From NCBI RefSeq assembly GCF_928382285.1, contig NZ_CAKMSS010000006.1:62001-126000 (forward strand): a DNA stretch of 64,000 bases, written 5' to 3'. The DNA is from Rothia nasimurium (GTDB lineage Bacteria; Actinomycetota; Actinomycetes; Actinomycetales; Micrococcaceae). Positions 51,811-60,867 of this stretch are shown in pieces. The position numbers and the translations under genes were made by a program. The notes beneath the pieces are model-generated. The model searched no databases and was not told the origin of the DNA. It saw only the letters and a list, made by a program, of their open reading frames with translations. Numbering within the stretch: the first letter of the stretch is position 1; the number at the start of each line of letters is the position of its first letter.

Positions 51811-53049
51811 CTAGTCCATATCGCGGCCGGCGGTTTCGGGCACCGCGGCGCGCGTGAAGGCAATCAGGCCGATGCCGATGACGGCGAAGACCGCAAATGT
51901 CATGCCCAAGCCAAGGGCTGCCACCATCTGCGGGAAGAAGAGGGAGACCATAAAGTTAGCAATCCAGGAGACAAAGGTAGCCACGCCCATACCGGCGCCG
52001 CGCACGCGGGCCGGGAAGACCTCGCTCATGAGCACCCAGGTCACCGGCGATACGGCACCCTGCTGGAAGACCAAGAAAATAATAGAGATAAAGAGGGTAG
52101 CCCAAGGCCGAGCGGACGCGTCCAGCAGCTGCGAGGTGGCGGCTAGCATGACCAGGGAAAAAGTGGTGCCTGTCAGGCCAATAGTCAGCACCAGGCGGCG
52201 GGGGAAGCGTCCTACAAACCAGAGACCAACAGCGGCGCCCAGAACCGACAGCACACCGTTGGAGATGTTGGCGGTCAGAGCCGCGTCGGTGGAAAAGCCA
52301 GCCTCGCGCAGCACCTGGGTGCCGTAGTACATCAGGGCATTGACGCCGGTAGCCTGCTGCACAATACCGATAGCGGCAGCCAGCAGCAGGGTGGTGCGCA
52401 GGGCCGGGTCCCGCCAGAGCAGTTTCAGGGCACCGCGTTCGGCGGCAGCCTCCCGCTTATAACCCGGCGACTCGGGCACCAGGAACATACCCACAAACAG
52501 CACCAGGGCCGGAATGATTGAAATAGCGAACATGACCCGCCAAATCATCACCTGATGAGCAAAAACATTGCCAATCATCGCGTTGACCACGTAGGCGGTG
52601 AGCTGGCCGAAGACAATCATGAACTGGTTGCGGGTAACGATCGCGCCGCGGCGGTTGGCGGGGGAAATCTCAGCCAGGTAAATCGGCACAACCGCTGAGG
52701 CGGCACCGACCGCTAGACCCACCAGCACGCGGAAGACAATGAAGATACCTAGGCTGGGTGCAGCGGTAAGGCCCAGGGAGCTGGCGGCAAAAACTAGAGC
52801 CAGCACGAAGAGTACGCGGCGGCGTCCGAACCGGTCAATCAGCTGCCCGGCGAGGAGTGCGCCGAAAGCAGCGCCCAGGGTCAGTGCGGACGTCGCAACA
52901 CCCTCTGCCGCTGGGGACAGCCTAAAGTCCTGCTGCAGGAAGGGAAGGGCGCCGTTAATAATTCCGGTGTCGTAGCCGAAGAGAAAGCCGCCCACCGAGA
53001 TAATCCAGGTGTAGAGGGTGACCCGGCGGGGGTCGGTAGCGTGTGTCAT
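51811..53049 (-). CDS. Sugar-porter MFS transporter (second copy)
   Basis: A 412-residue porter with GGFLFGYDTGIINGALPFLQ, QLIDRFGRRRVLF and PESPGYKREAA motifs, 12 helices, and the same family as the protein at 34275 but with a shorter C-terminus (ending AAVPETAGRDMD). The ATG at 53049 follows AAAGGAG. Because it flanks the iol region it may import another inositol isomer, but it has no regulon box that I could find, and it is equally close to the 5-oxoproline genes. Confidence 0.85.
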   Translation of the reverse strand: MTHATDPRRVTLYTWIISVGGFLFGYDTGIINGALPFLQQDFRLSPAAEGVATSALTLGAAFGALLAGQLIDRFGRRRVLFVLALVFAASSLGLTAAPSLGIFIVFRVLVGLAVGAASAVVPIYLAEISPANRRGAIVTRNQFMIVFGQLTAYVVNAMIGNVFAHQVMIWRVMFAISIIPALVLFVGMFLVPESPGYKREAAAERGALKLLWRDPALRTTLLLAAAIGIVQQATGVNALMYYGTQVLREAGFSTDAALTANISNGVLSVLGAAVGLWFVGRFPRRLVLTIGLTGTTFSLVMLAATSQLLDASARPWATLFISIIFLVFQQGAVSPVTWVLMSEVFPARVRGAGMGVATFVSWIANFMVSLFFPQMVAALGLGMTFAVFAVIGIGLIAFTRAAVPETAGRDMD

Positions 53050-53193
53050 GCGCACTCCTTTGTAGACCTCAGCAATTCTAGCCCTCTTGCCCCGCCCAGG
53101 GAACATGCGCAGGCTAAGCCGGGGCGGACGTCCGCGCCCCCGCAGGGCACCCCCAGGGCACCCGGCAGGCAGCTGCGGCGGTAGGCTAGTGCC

Positions 53194-53955
53194 ATGAGCA
53201 CCCTACGTATTGATGTGAATTCTGATTCTGGGGAGTCTTTTGGCTCCTGGACCATGGGAGATGACGCTGCGATGATGCAAACCGTCTCTTCAGCCAATAT
53301 CGCCTGCGGTTTTCATGCCGGTGACCCGTCGGTTGCGCGTGCTACCGTGCGGGCGGCGCGGGAGAACGGCGTGACAATCGGGGCCCACGTTTCTTACCCC
53401 GACCTGGCTGGTTTTGGCCGCCGCTTTATGGATATGACCGCCACCGAACTCACCGACGCGGTGATTTACCAGGTGGGCGCGCTTGAGGCGGTAGCGCGGG
53501 TTGAGGGCACCGAAGTGCGCTACTGCAAGCCCCACGGCGGGCTCTATAACGCTATTGTTCACCACGATGTGCAGGCTGCGGCAGTGGCACAGGCCCTGCA
53601 CGAACTCGGTGACCTGCCGATTCTCTGTCTGCCGAACTCAGCTGTTGCCCGCGAGGCTCAGGCGCTGGGTGTTCCGGTTTTCTATGAGGCCTTTGCCGAC
53701 CGCGGTTACACCCCCGAAGGTACCCTGGTGTCTCGCCGGGAGGCCGGGGCGGTCGTCCACGACCCGCAGGCTGTGGCCGAGCGCGTGGTGCGCATGGCGG
53801 TGGAGCGCGAAGTGGTGGCTGTTGATGGGTCAGTTGTTCCTTTGCATGCCGATAGCATCTGCGTTCACGGCGATACCCCCGGTGCTGTCACCATCGCCCA
53901 GCAGGTGAGGGCGGCCCTTGAGGACGCCGGGGCGGACGTCCGCGCCTTCGCTTAG
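53194..53955 (+). CDS. pxpA: 5-oxoprolinase subunit A (LamB/YcsF family)
   Basis: A 253-residue protein with the family opening [16 protein letters not shown], then [35 protein letters not shown] and [14 protein letters not shown]. With PxpB and PxpC it hydrolyses 5-oxoproline (pyroglutamate), a damage product of glutamine, to glutamate with ATP. It precedes pxpBC by 152 bases. That gap carries a promoter and operator, so the two units can be transcribed separately. Confidence 0.93.
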   Translation: MSTLRIDVNSDSGESFGSWTMGDDAAMMQTVSSANIACGFHAGDPSVARATVRAARENGVTIGAHVSYPDLAGFGRRFMDMTATELTDAVIYQVGALEAVARVEGTEVRYCKPHGGLYNAIVHHDVQAAAVAQALHELGDLPILCLPNSAVAREAQALGVPVFYEAFADRGYTPEGTLVSRREAGAVVHDPQAVAERVVRMAVEREVVAVDGSVVPLHADSICVHGDTPGAVTIAQQVRAALEDAGADVRAFA

Positions 53956-53976
53956 GAAGGCGGGCGGCGGCGCAGC

Positions 53977-54017
53977 TTGCGTGGGCGGCGCCACATCTGC
54001 CAGAATTGTTGAACAAT
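53977..54017 (+). promoter_or_regulatory. pxpBC promoter with GntR/FadR-type operator
   Basis: TTGCGT (53977-53982) and CAGAAT (54001-54006) are 18 bp apart. The palindrome ATTGTTGAACAAT (54005-54017) overlaps the -10 and start point and fits the FadR-type pattern TNGTNNNACNA. The same 15-bp core AATTGTTGAACAATC recurs in the transporter promoter at 60868. Confidence 0.75.
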
Positions 54018-54107
54018 CTTAGGAGTGGTGGCACGGCCCAGACCCAGCGCAATAACGCACAGCCTGCCACCCCTCCCCCGCCAACGAAGCTAGTAGAGAG
54101 GGGCGCC

Positions 54108-55874
54108 ATGGCCACCGCGCAAACACCCGGCAGGATCACCACCGGCGGCCACACAGCCGATATCTACACGGTCAAGCCCTTCGGCCTGCTGGCAGTGATG
54201 GTGGACTGCCGCACCCTCGAAAACGCCCTACACCTGCACGGGCACCTGCAGCAGCACCCGGCTCAGGGTCAGGTTGAGCTGGTCCCGGCGGCTCAGACCG
54301 TGCTCGTCCGCTTTGCTACTGCCGAGCAGGCCGCTGCCTTTCTTACAGCGCCCAACCTGCCGCAGGCGTCCGGCGATGTGCGCACCCACGGGCGCGCCGT
54401 GACCATTCCAGTGGTCTACGATGGCCAGGACCTCGCGGACGTCGCAACCCACCTGGGCATCAGCGAGCAGGCGGTTATCTACGCCCACACCACCGGCCAC
54501 TGGTCGGTGGCTTTCGCCGGTTTCGCCCCCGGCTTCTTCTACCTGCACCGGCACGATAATGTGCTGGATGTTCCGCGACGAGCCACCCCGCGCACCTCGG
54601 TGCCTGCCGGGGCGGTGGGTCTGGCCGGGGACTTCTCGGGCATCTACCCCCGCACCTCCCCCGGCGGCTGGCAGCTGATCGGTCACACCAATGCGCCCCT
54701 CTGGGACCTCACCCAGAACCCGCCAGCCCTGCTAGAGCCGGGCATGCAGGTGCAGTTCGAGGCGGTGCGGGAGCTTATTTCTCTTGAGCATAAGGACGCC
54801 CCCGTCCACCCCGCTGAGGCCGGGCAGGTGCCTGCCCGACCCGTACTTGAGGTGAAGACGCCGGGGCTACAGACTCTCTTCCAAGACGGGGGACGAGCCG
54901 GACTAACCCACTGGGGCGTCTCCCCCTCTGGGCCTGCTGACCGGGCTGCGGCAGCAGAAGCTAACCGTTTGGTCGGTAATTCGGCTGCTGCCACCGTGCT
55001 CGAAAACCTCGCTGGCGGGCTGAAACTGACTGCCCTGGCCGATGTGGAGCTAGCCCTGACGGGGGCAGATACCCCGGCACAGATTACCGAGGACACCCCT
55101 GAGCAGGTCACAGATCCCGCAGAAGGTTCAGTCCCGGCGGCAAAGACTCCCCTGACTGTGCCTTCCTACGCCCCCTTTGCCCTGAAACCCGGGCAGACCC
55201 TCACCCTGGGCGCACCGGCCCGAGGCTTACGCACCTATCTGGCAGTACGCGGAGGGCTTGCCGCTAGAACCGAAGCGGCAAGCGCCTCCCGCGATACTCT
55301 GGCTAGTCTAGGCCCCGAACCTCTCACCGCGGGCGAACGGCTCTCCCTCGCCAACCCGCCCGTAGCGGTGGTGGCTGATCCCGCGCCAGCTCTGCCCCTG
55401 CCGGAGCCGGGCACTGTATTGACAGTGCGAGCGCTGCCCGGGCCACGTGAGGACTGGTTTACCCCCGAATCCCTGGGTAGGTTTACCGATGTGACCTGGG
55501 AAGTCTCCCAGTCCAGTGACCGTATCGGGGTCAGGCTGATCTTGGCTGACGCTGTGCAGGGAGCCCCGCTGGGCCAGGACGTCCCGAGCACCCCCACCGA
55601 CGGGGCCACAGATACCCAGCCCACCGACGTCCTCACCCGGGCTGTAACCCGGGAGCTGCCCAGCGAGGGCATGGTGGCCGGGGCGATTCAGGTGCCGCCG
55701 AGCGGTGAGCCCGTGGTCTTCTTGGCCGACCACCCGGTCACCGGCGGCTACCCCGTGATCGCCACGGTTCACCCGGCTGACCTGCGCCTACTGGCCCAGG
55801 CCCCGCCCGGCGCCCGCCTGCGCTTCACCCTGCTAACCCCACTCCAGACCGCCCCTACCCCGACCGAAAAGTGA
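54108..55874 (+). CDS. pxpBC: 5-oxoprolinase subunits B and C, fused
   Basis: A 588-residue fusion. Residues 1-240 are PxpB/KipI-like (SVAFAGFAPGFFYL; GIYPRTSPGGWQLIGHT), and 250-588 are PxpC/KipA-like (LQTLFQDGGRAGLTHWGVSPSGPAD; RTYLAVRGG; GAIQVPPSGEPVVFLADHPVTGGYP). In many bacteria the two are separate genes; here they are one chain joined by a short linker. The ATG at 54108 follows GAGAGG; a longer TTG-started frame begins inside the operator and is less likely. Its stop overlaps the start of the carboxylase gene. Confidence 0.9.
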   Translation: MATAQTPGRITTGGHTADIYTVKPFGLLAVMVDCRTLENALHLHGHLQQHPAQGQVELVPAAQTVLVRFATAEQAAAFLTAPNLPQASGDVRTHGRAVTIPVVYDGQDLADVATHLGISEQAVIYAHTTGHWSVAFAGFAPGFFYLHRHDNVLDVPRRATPRTSVPAGAVGLAGDFSGIYPRTSPGGWQLIGHTNAPLWDLTQNPPALLEPGMQVQFEAVRELISLEHKDAPVHPAEAGQVPARPVLEVKTPGLQTLFQDGGRAGLTHWGVSPSGPADRAAAAEANRLVGNSAAATVLENLAGGLKLTALADVELALTGADTPAQITEDTPEQVTDPAEGSVPAAKTPLTVPSYAPFALKPGQTLTLGAPARGLRTYLAVRGGLAARTEAASASRDTLASLGPEPLTAGERLSLANPPVAVVADPAPALPLPEPGTVLTVRALPGPREDWFTPESLGRFTDVTWEVSQSSDRIGVRLILADAVQGAPLGQDVPSTPTDGATDTQPTDVLTRAVTRELPSEGMVAGAIQVPPSGEPVVFLADHPVTGGYPVIATVHPADLRLLAQAPPGARLRFTLLTPLQTAPTPTEK

Positions 55875-57691
55875 GCCCCCGCATGCGTAAAGTTCTTGTT
55901 GCCAACCGTGGCGAAATTGCCGTCCGTATTATTGGTGCTTGCGCCGCCCAGGGTATCGCGTCGGTGGCGGTCTACGCCGATTCGGACGCCGAGGCCCTGC
56001 ACACCGCCCTGGCCGATGAGGCCTACGCCCTGGAGGGCACCGGCGCAGCCGAAACCTACCTGGATATTGAGAAGGTCCTGGCGGTTGCGGTGACCTCGGG
56101 GGCTACCGACGTTCACCCCGGCTATGGTTTTTTGGCGGAGAACGCCGACTTTGCCCGCGCTGTAATCGCTGCGGGGCTGACCTGGATTGGCCCTGCCCCC
56201 GAGACTATCGAGGCCCTGGGCGATAAGGTTAAGGCCCGCGAGCTGGCCCAGGCGGTGGGAGCTCCCCTGGCACCCGGGTCGGACGGCCCCGTCGCCTCCC
56301 CCGAAGAGGCCCGTACCTTTGCCCAGGAACACGGCCTGCCCTCCATCATCAAGGCTGCCCACGGCGGCGGCGGGCGCGGTATGCGTATCGTGCGGGAACT
56401 GGGCGAGGTTGAGGACGCCTTCGTCGCAGCTTCGCGGGAGGCTGTAGCTGCCTTCGGCAACGGGGAGTGCTTCATTGAGCGTTTCCTAGAGAAACCCCGC
56501 CACGTGGAGGCCCAGGTGGCTGCTGATTCCCACGGCAATGTGGTGGTGGTGGGCACCCGCGACTGCTCTTTGCAGCGCCGTAATCAGAAGCTGATTGAGG
56601 AGGCCCCTGCCCCCTTCCTCACCGAAGAGCAGCGGGCCCAGATTGAGCGGGCGTCCGCTGAGATTTTCCGGGCTGCCGGGTATGTGGGTGTGGGTACCGC
56701 CGAGTTTATGGTGGCCCTTGATGGCACCATTTCCTTCCTGGAAGTCAACACCCGTATTCAAGTGGAGCACCCGGTCACTGAGGAGGTCACCGGCGTTGAC
56801 CTGGTGGCCCTGCAGCTTGATATCGCGGCGGGTAAGCCCCTGCCCTTTACTGAGACTCCTGAGCCGGTTGGTCACGCCTTTGAGTTCCGTATCAATGCAG
56901 AGGACCCGGCCCGGGGCTTCCTGCCTGCCGCCGGCCGCATTGAGTCCATGACCGTACCCTCTGGCCCCGGGATTCGCTGGGACGCCGGGGTGCGCCCAGG
57001 TTCTGTGGTCAGCGGGGAGTTCGATTCCATGCTGGCCAAGCTGATTGTCACCGGCCCGACCCGCGAGGTGGCCCTGCGCAGGGCCCGCTTTGCCCTGGCC
57101 CAGATGGATATTGCCGGGGTGGCGACCGTGCTGCCCTTTGACCGGCAGGTGCTTGAAGCACCCGCCTTTACCTCTGAGGGCGGAGATTTCGGGGTCTACA
57201 CCACCTGGATTGAGGACGTCTTCCTCACCTCCCTTGCCCAGGGCGAGGACGCCGCCACCACCTCTACAAGCACCGAGGCTGGGGGCGGGGCGCAGGCGTC
57301 CTACCGTCAGCCCCTGCTGCCGGTGGGGGCCAGCGTTTTCCCGGGCACCGGTATCACCCGCTTTACCCTGGAAATTGACGGCACCCCGCACCGGGTGGGC
57401 CTGCCCGATTCGGTGTTTGCTTCACTGGGTTCAGGTGCGGACGCCGCCACCCCCGCCAGCGGGCAGGAGCAGGCGGGTGCCGGGCAGGTACTAGCCCCTA
57501 TGGGTGGGGCCCTGCTCAAGTACACCGTGGCTGTGGGCGATGAGGTTGCCGCAGGGGATCAGGTAGCCCTGCTGGAGGCTATGAAGACCGAGGTGCCAGT
57601 GCTGGCTGAAGCCGCCGGGACCGTGGCTGAGCTGCCCGCCCAGGTAGGCGAGCGCCTAGCGGCAGGTGAGGTGCTGGTGGTCTTCGGATAA
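55871..57691 (+). CDS. accC: Biotin carboxylase with C-terminal biotinyl domain
   Basis: A 606-residue protein: biotin carboxylase N-terminal domain (KVLVANRGEIAVRIIGA), ATP-grasp (KAAHGGGGRGMRIV; FIERFLEKPRHVE), C-terminal domain (EVNTRIQVEHPVTEEVTGVDL), a linker rich in Ala/Gly/Ser, and a biotinyl domain with LLEAMKTE (biotinyl Lys572). The GTG start overlaps the pxpBC stop as GTGA; an ATG at 55883 is possible. No carboxyltransferase gene is near. Biotin-carboxylase-like genes occur in several 5-oxoprolinase clusters, so it may carboxylate a pathway intermediate or work with a distant carboxyltransferase. Confidence 0.88.
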   Translation: MSPRMRKVLVANRGEIAVRIIGACAAQGIASVAVYADSDAEALHTALADEAYALEGTGAAETYLDIEKVLAVAVTSGATDVHPGYGFLAENADFARAVIAAGLTWIGPAPETIEALGDKVKARELAQAVGAPLAPGSDGPVASPEEARTFAQEHGLPSIIKAAHGGGGRGMRIVRELGEVEDAFVAASREAVAAFGNGECFIERFLEKPRHVEAQVAADSHGNVVVVGTRDCSLQRRNQKLIEEAPAPFLTEEQRAQIERASAEIFRAAGYVGVGTAEFMVALDGTISFLEVNTRIQVEHPVTEEVTGVDLVALQLDIAAGKPLPFTETPEPVGHAFEFRINAEDPARGFLPAAGRIESMTVPSGPGIRWDAGVRPGSVVSGEFDSMLAKLIVTGPTREVALRRARFALAQMDIAGVATVLPFDRQVLEAPAFTSEGGDFGVYTTWIEDVFLTSLAQGEDAATTSTSTEAGGGAQASYRQPLLPVGASVFPGTGITRFTLEIDGTPHRVGLPDSVFASLGSGADAATPASGQEQAGAGQVLAPMGGALLKYTVAVGDEVAAGDQVALLEAMKTEVPVLAEAAGTVAELPAQVGERLAAGEVLVVFG

Positions 57692-57697
57692 AAGAAG

Positions 57698-57728
57698 TCC
57701 CCGCGTTCATGAGCGAATGCGGGGATTT
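57698..57728 (+). terminator. Terminator after the pxpBC-carboxylase operon
   Basis: TCCCCGC and GCGGGGA (57698-57704, 57719-57725) with TTTAAAC after the stem. Confidence 0.75.
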
Positions 57729-57867
57729 AAACTTCATTCAAAAATACCTGGGTCACTTTTATAACCAACATAGCAAGTTGGCGGCCCGGTTTCTGGTTAA
57801 AGCCTACGCGCGCACAATAGGAGAATCAATAGAACATATTTTCTAAGATGCAGGTTACTATCTATAC

Positions 57868-58677
57868 ATGACCTACCCTTTTGAAGCTCATATGGCTCCT
57901 GCCCGATTTGCTTCCTACGCTTCATGGAGCCCGAATAGAGAGGCGCAGAGAGCGCTTTATCTGTGGAATATCGAGCTAGCCCAGGCCCTCAATACGACGC
58001 TAGGTCACGTCGAAGTTTTCTTGAGACACGCTATCGATACTCAACTGCGCACTTGGAATTCACAGCAACCGTACTTAGATCCCATGCCTGAAGTTCACCC
58101 TCGTGACCCCAGATATCGATACGGTGGAGCTAGCGAGGAGTGGTTAAAGCACCCCGCCAAAGAATTAGCCACACTTATCATCACCGGCCGAGGCAGAAAA
58201 ACTTCCCCTTACGATACGGCCTACCAGCGAGCTGTTGCTGACCAAAGTAACCGAATTGCTACCCACCCCAGATACGGCCACACGGTTAACTACGACGACA
58301 TTCTCGCTCATACAACCCTGGGGCTTTGGGGACGCCTCTTACCTGACGCGAGATATAGAAGCGACTCTTCTCATCCAAGGTATCTGAGCCGCGACAAGCA
58401 GAGAATACGCGACGCACAGATCAAACTCTGGAATGAAAGTATCAAATATGCCTTTCCCCACCAGAACGCCTATCCGTACCTCATCTCTCATCGAGTCAAC
58501 CAAGTAAGTACCGCTCGAAACCGCATAGCTCATCAAGAAAGCCTGCTCAACGTCGATGTTAAAAAGGTCTTCCGTTCCGCTGTCCGCCTGACTCAGGCTA
58601 TCGATCCGGCACTTGGAAGCTGGGTAGCTGGCACTTCTCGTGTTATGCAGGTCTACACCCAAAAACCCTATGGATAG
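57868..58677 (+). CDS. Abi-family HEPN-domain protein, possible abortive-infection factor
   Basis: A 269-residue protein of the actinobacterial Abi-like group. It opens with ARFASYASWSPNREAQRALY and LGHVEVFLRHAID. The C-terminal part holds the HEPN ribonuclease motif R-x4-H as RNRIAH (Arg217 to His222). Such proteins cut RNA and are linked to phage abortive infection and toxin-like roles. It is alone, has a more AT-rich upstream region, and sits between the carboxylase and its regulator, so it looks inserted. No antitoxin gene is visible beside it. Confidence 0.8.
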   Translation: MTYPFEAHMAPARFASYASWSPNREAQRALYLWNIELAQALNTTLGHVEVFLRHAIDTQLRTWNSQQPYLDPMPEVHPRDPRYRYGGASEEWLKHPAKELATLIITGRGRKTSPYDTAYQRAVADQSNRIATHPRYGHTVNYDDILAHTTLGLWGRLLPDARYRSDSSHPRYLSRDKQRIRDAQIKLWNESIKYAFPHQNAYPYLISHRVNQVSTARNRIAHQESLLNVDVKKVFRSAVRLTQAIDPALGSWVAGTSRVMQVYTQKPYG

Positions 58678-58795
58678 CGGGTCTTGTCACGCTGAGTGCC
58701 CGCGCTACATCAGCGAACTTCTGCACCTACCCGCATCCCCAGGGGCGGGGCTGGGCGCTTAACTGCCGTGGGTTCTTGCTCGGTAGAATGAAACG

Positions 58796-59482
58796 GTGAA
58801 TCCCGAGACTACCAGCATCGATACTGCCCTTTCCCTGGCAGAGATTGCCCGCACCCGGCCGAGCCATGCCCAGGCGACCGACTGGGTAGCAGAGACCCTT
58901 CGCACTGCCATGGACGCCGGCGCCCTGGCCCCCGGTTCCAAGCTCACCGAGGAGCACCTGGCTGCTACTATGGGGGTCTCCCGCAACACCCTGCGAGCGG
59001 CTTTCACCCTGCTGGAGGCCCAGAACCTGGTTAAGCGCGTTCCTAATCGGGGGGTTTTTGTGGCTAAGCCCGGCCCGGAACAGGTGGCCGATTTATTTAT
59101 TGAGCGCTGGGCGATTCAGGCTGCTGCCCTTGATGTAGCAGCTACCGGCCCTATCCCCCTGGCCCACCGAGCCCTAGCCCGGGCTGAGGAGGCCCGGGAG
59201 CGCGGGTCGGTCGCGGGCATGGCGGGGGCCAACCAGGATTTTCACCGAGCCCTGGTCGATCATGCAGGCTCCGCTCGCCTGACCCAGGCAATGTCGCGCA
59301 TCCTAGCTGAAATGCGTCTGCTCTTCTTTTCTCAGGTGACAGTGCCGGGCTTCCACGCCCCCTATGTGGAGCGCAACGCCCACCTCTTGAACCTGGTCGA
59401 ATCAGGTCAGCGAGAGGCCGCCCGCGCCTACCTGCGGGACTACCTGGCGGAGTCCCGCAACTACTTCACCCAGGGTTTTTAA
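58796..59482 (+). CDS. GntR/FadR-type (FCD) regulator of the 5-oxoproline genes
   Basis: A 228-residue regulator: an N-terminal winged helix (GSKLTEEHLAATMGVSRNTLRAAFTLLEAQNLVKRV) and an all-helical FCD effector domain with metal-ligand-type histidines. FCD proteins bind TNGTNNNACNA-type palindromes; AATTGTTGAACAATC before pxpBC and before the adjacent transporter fits this. The start is GTG at 58796; TAGAAT lies 7 bases before it, so the mRNA may be leaderless. The inducer could be 5-oxoproline, by inference. Confidence 0.88.
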   Translation: MNPETTSIDTALSLAEIARTRPSHAQATDWVAETLRTAMDAGALAPGSKLTEEHLAATMGVSRNTLRAAFTLLEAQNLVKRVPNRGVFVAKPGPEQVADLFIERWAIQAAALDVAATGPIPLAHRALARAEEARERGSVAGMAGANQDFHRALVDHAGSARLTQAMSRILAEMRLLFFSQVTVPGFHAPYVERNAHLLNLVESGQREAARAYLRDYLAESRNYFTQGF

Positions 59483-59486
59483 AGTC

Positions 59487-59537
59487 AGGACGCCCCCGCC
59501 CCGCCTTTCGTGGTGAAAGGTGAGGCGGGGGCGTCCT
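59487..59537. terminator. Bidirectional terminator between GntR and transporter genes
   Basis: AGGACGCCCCCGCC (59487-59500) pairs perfectly with 59524-59537, with an inner CCTTTC/GAAAGG stem in the loop. Confidence 0.85.
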
Positions 59538-59568
59538 TGTTACCCACGGCTGGGGCAGACCCGGGGGC

Positions 59569-60804
59569 TTAGCCTGCCCAGAGGGCGGCGATACCGCTGA
59601 GGGACTTGTAGCCCAGGTAGATGGTCAGCAGCCAGGAAATCCAGCCGATTACGATAAGCCAGACGGGGTAGCGGTAGCCGCCCAGCAGGGTTTTGGCGCG
59701 GAAGGTTGCCACGAAGAGAAGCACCGCAAAACCTACCGGCAGGATGAGGCCGTTGACGGCACCTGCCACGATTAGCAGGGTGGCGGGGGCCTTGCCCGCA
59801 ACGATGAAGACGACGGTTGAGACGACGATGAAGCCGATGGTCAGGGTGTTCTTGACGGTTACGGAAGTCTTGGCGGTGGTCAGGAAGGACACCGAGGTAA
59901 AGGCCGCACCGATGACGGACGAGATTGCTGCGCCCCAGAGAATCAGACCGAAGAGGCGGGTTCCAATTTCACCGGCGGCGATGCCGAAGGCCTGACCGGC
60001 GATGGACTTGTCGGTATCGAGGGCTACGCCGGTAGCGACCACGCCCAGAATGGCGAGGAAAAGTAGGAAGCGCATGATGCCGGTGATGACGATGCCGGTG
60101 ACGGATGAGCGGGAGATGTCCTTGACGTACTCGGGGCCGTGGATACCGGCGTCCAGCATGCGGTGGGCACCGGCGTAGGTGATGTAACCGCCCACGGTGC
60201 CGCCGACCAGGGTGGTGATGACGGTGAAGTTCACTTCACTGGGAATAACGGTGTTCTTGAGGGCCTCACCGACGGGTGGGTTGGAGACAATCGCGACGTA
60301 GAGGGTTGCCAGAATCATGACGGCGCCGAGTACCACGACGATGCGGTCCAGGGCGACGCCGGCTCGCTTGGAAAGGAAGACACCGATAGCGAGGGCGGCG
60401 GTGATGATGCCGCCGGTGGTGGCGTCCATGCCGAGCATGGAGTTGAGGCCCAGGCCGCCGCCGGCGACGTTACCGACGTTGAAGACGAAGCCGCCGAGGG
60501 CTACCAGGATAGCGAGGAAGATGCCGAGGCCAGGAAGGACGGAGTTAGCAAGTTCCTGGGCTTTCATGCCGGAGACGCCAATAACGCGCCAGACATTGAG
60601 CTGCACGGCGATGTCGATGAGGATCGATACCAGAATCGCGAAGGCGAAGGCTGCGCCCATCTGGTAGGTGAACTGGCCGGTCTGGGTGATGAAGCCGGGG
60701 CCGATGGCACTGGTGGCCATGAGGAAGAGGGAGCCGAGCAGAGCTGTACGGCGCCCCTTGGCGGCCTGGTCTTTGGGGGTGATCAGGGCGTTTGCGTCTG
60801 CCAT
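59569..60804 (-). CDS. NRAMP-fold transporter lacking metal ligands, probable 5-oxoproline permease
   Basis: A 411-residue membrane protein with 11 helices and the NRAMP fold. The canonical metal site is missing: the TM1 motif DPGN is replaced (IGPGFITQTGQFTYQMG, 34-50), and the TM6 MPH motif reads AGAHR at 211-215. It is therefore unlikely to carry manganese. Related YcsG genes sit with ycsF and kipIA in Bacillus subtilis, and this gene shares an operator with pxpBC. The ATG at 60804 follows AAGGAGA. I propose uptake of 5-oxoproline; this is untested. Confidence 0.8.
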   Translation of the reverse strand: MADANALITPKDQAAKGRRTALLGSLFLMATSAIGPGFITQTGQFTYQMGAAFAFAILVSILIDIAVQLNVWRVIGVSGMKAQELANSVLPGLGIFLAILVALGGFVFNVGNVAGGGLGLNSMLGMDATTGGIITAALAIGVFLSKRAGVALDRIVVVLGAVMILATLYVAIVSNPPVGEALKNTVIPSEVNFTVITTLVGGTVGGYITYAGAHRMLDAGIHGPEYVKDISRSSVTGIVITGIMRFLLFLAILGVVATGVALDTDKSIAGQAFGIAAGEIGTRLFGLILWGAAISSVIGAAFTSVSFLTTAKTSVTVKNTLTIGFIVVSTVVFIVAGKAPATLLIVAGAVNGLILPVGFAVLLFVATFRAKTLLGGYRYPVWLIVIGWISWLLTIYLGYKSLSGIAALWAG

Positions 60805-60867
60805 GTCTCTCCTTGGGGGTGCGGGCACGCGACGGGGGCGTCATAGTGCGTGCTAGGTCATAGACAT

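Noticed and set aside
53050..53193. Search for the ATTGTTGAACAAT operator before pxpA
   Set aside because: No copy is present there, so pxpA itself cannot be placed in the regulon on sequence evidence.
54006..54107. TTG-started extension of pxpBC
   Set aside because: It begins inside the operator palindrome and adds 34 residues not expected for PxpB; the ATG at 54108 has a ribosome site.
59569..60804. Simple annotation as manganese transporter MntH
   Set aside because: The residues that bind metal in NRAMP proteins are missing in TM1 and TM6, and the context is 5-oxoproline use.
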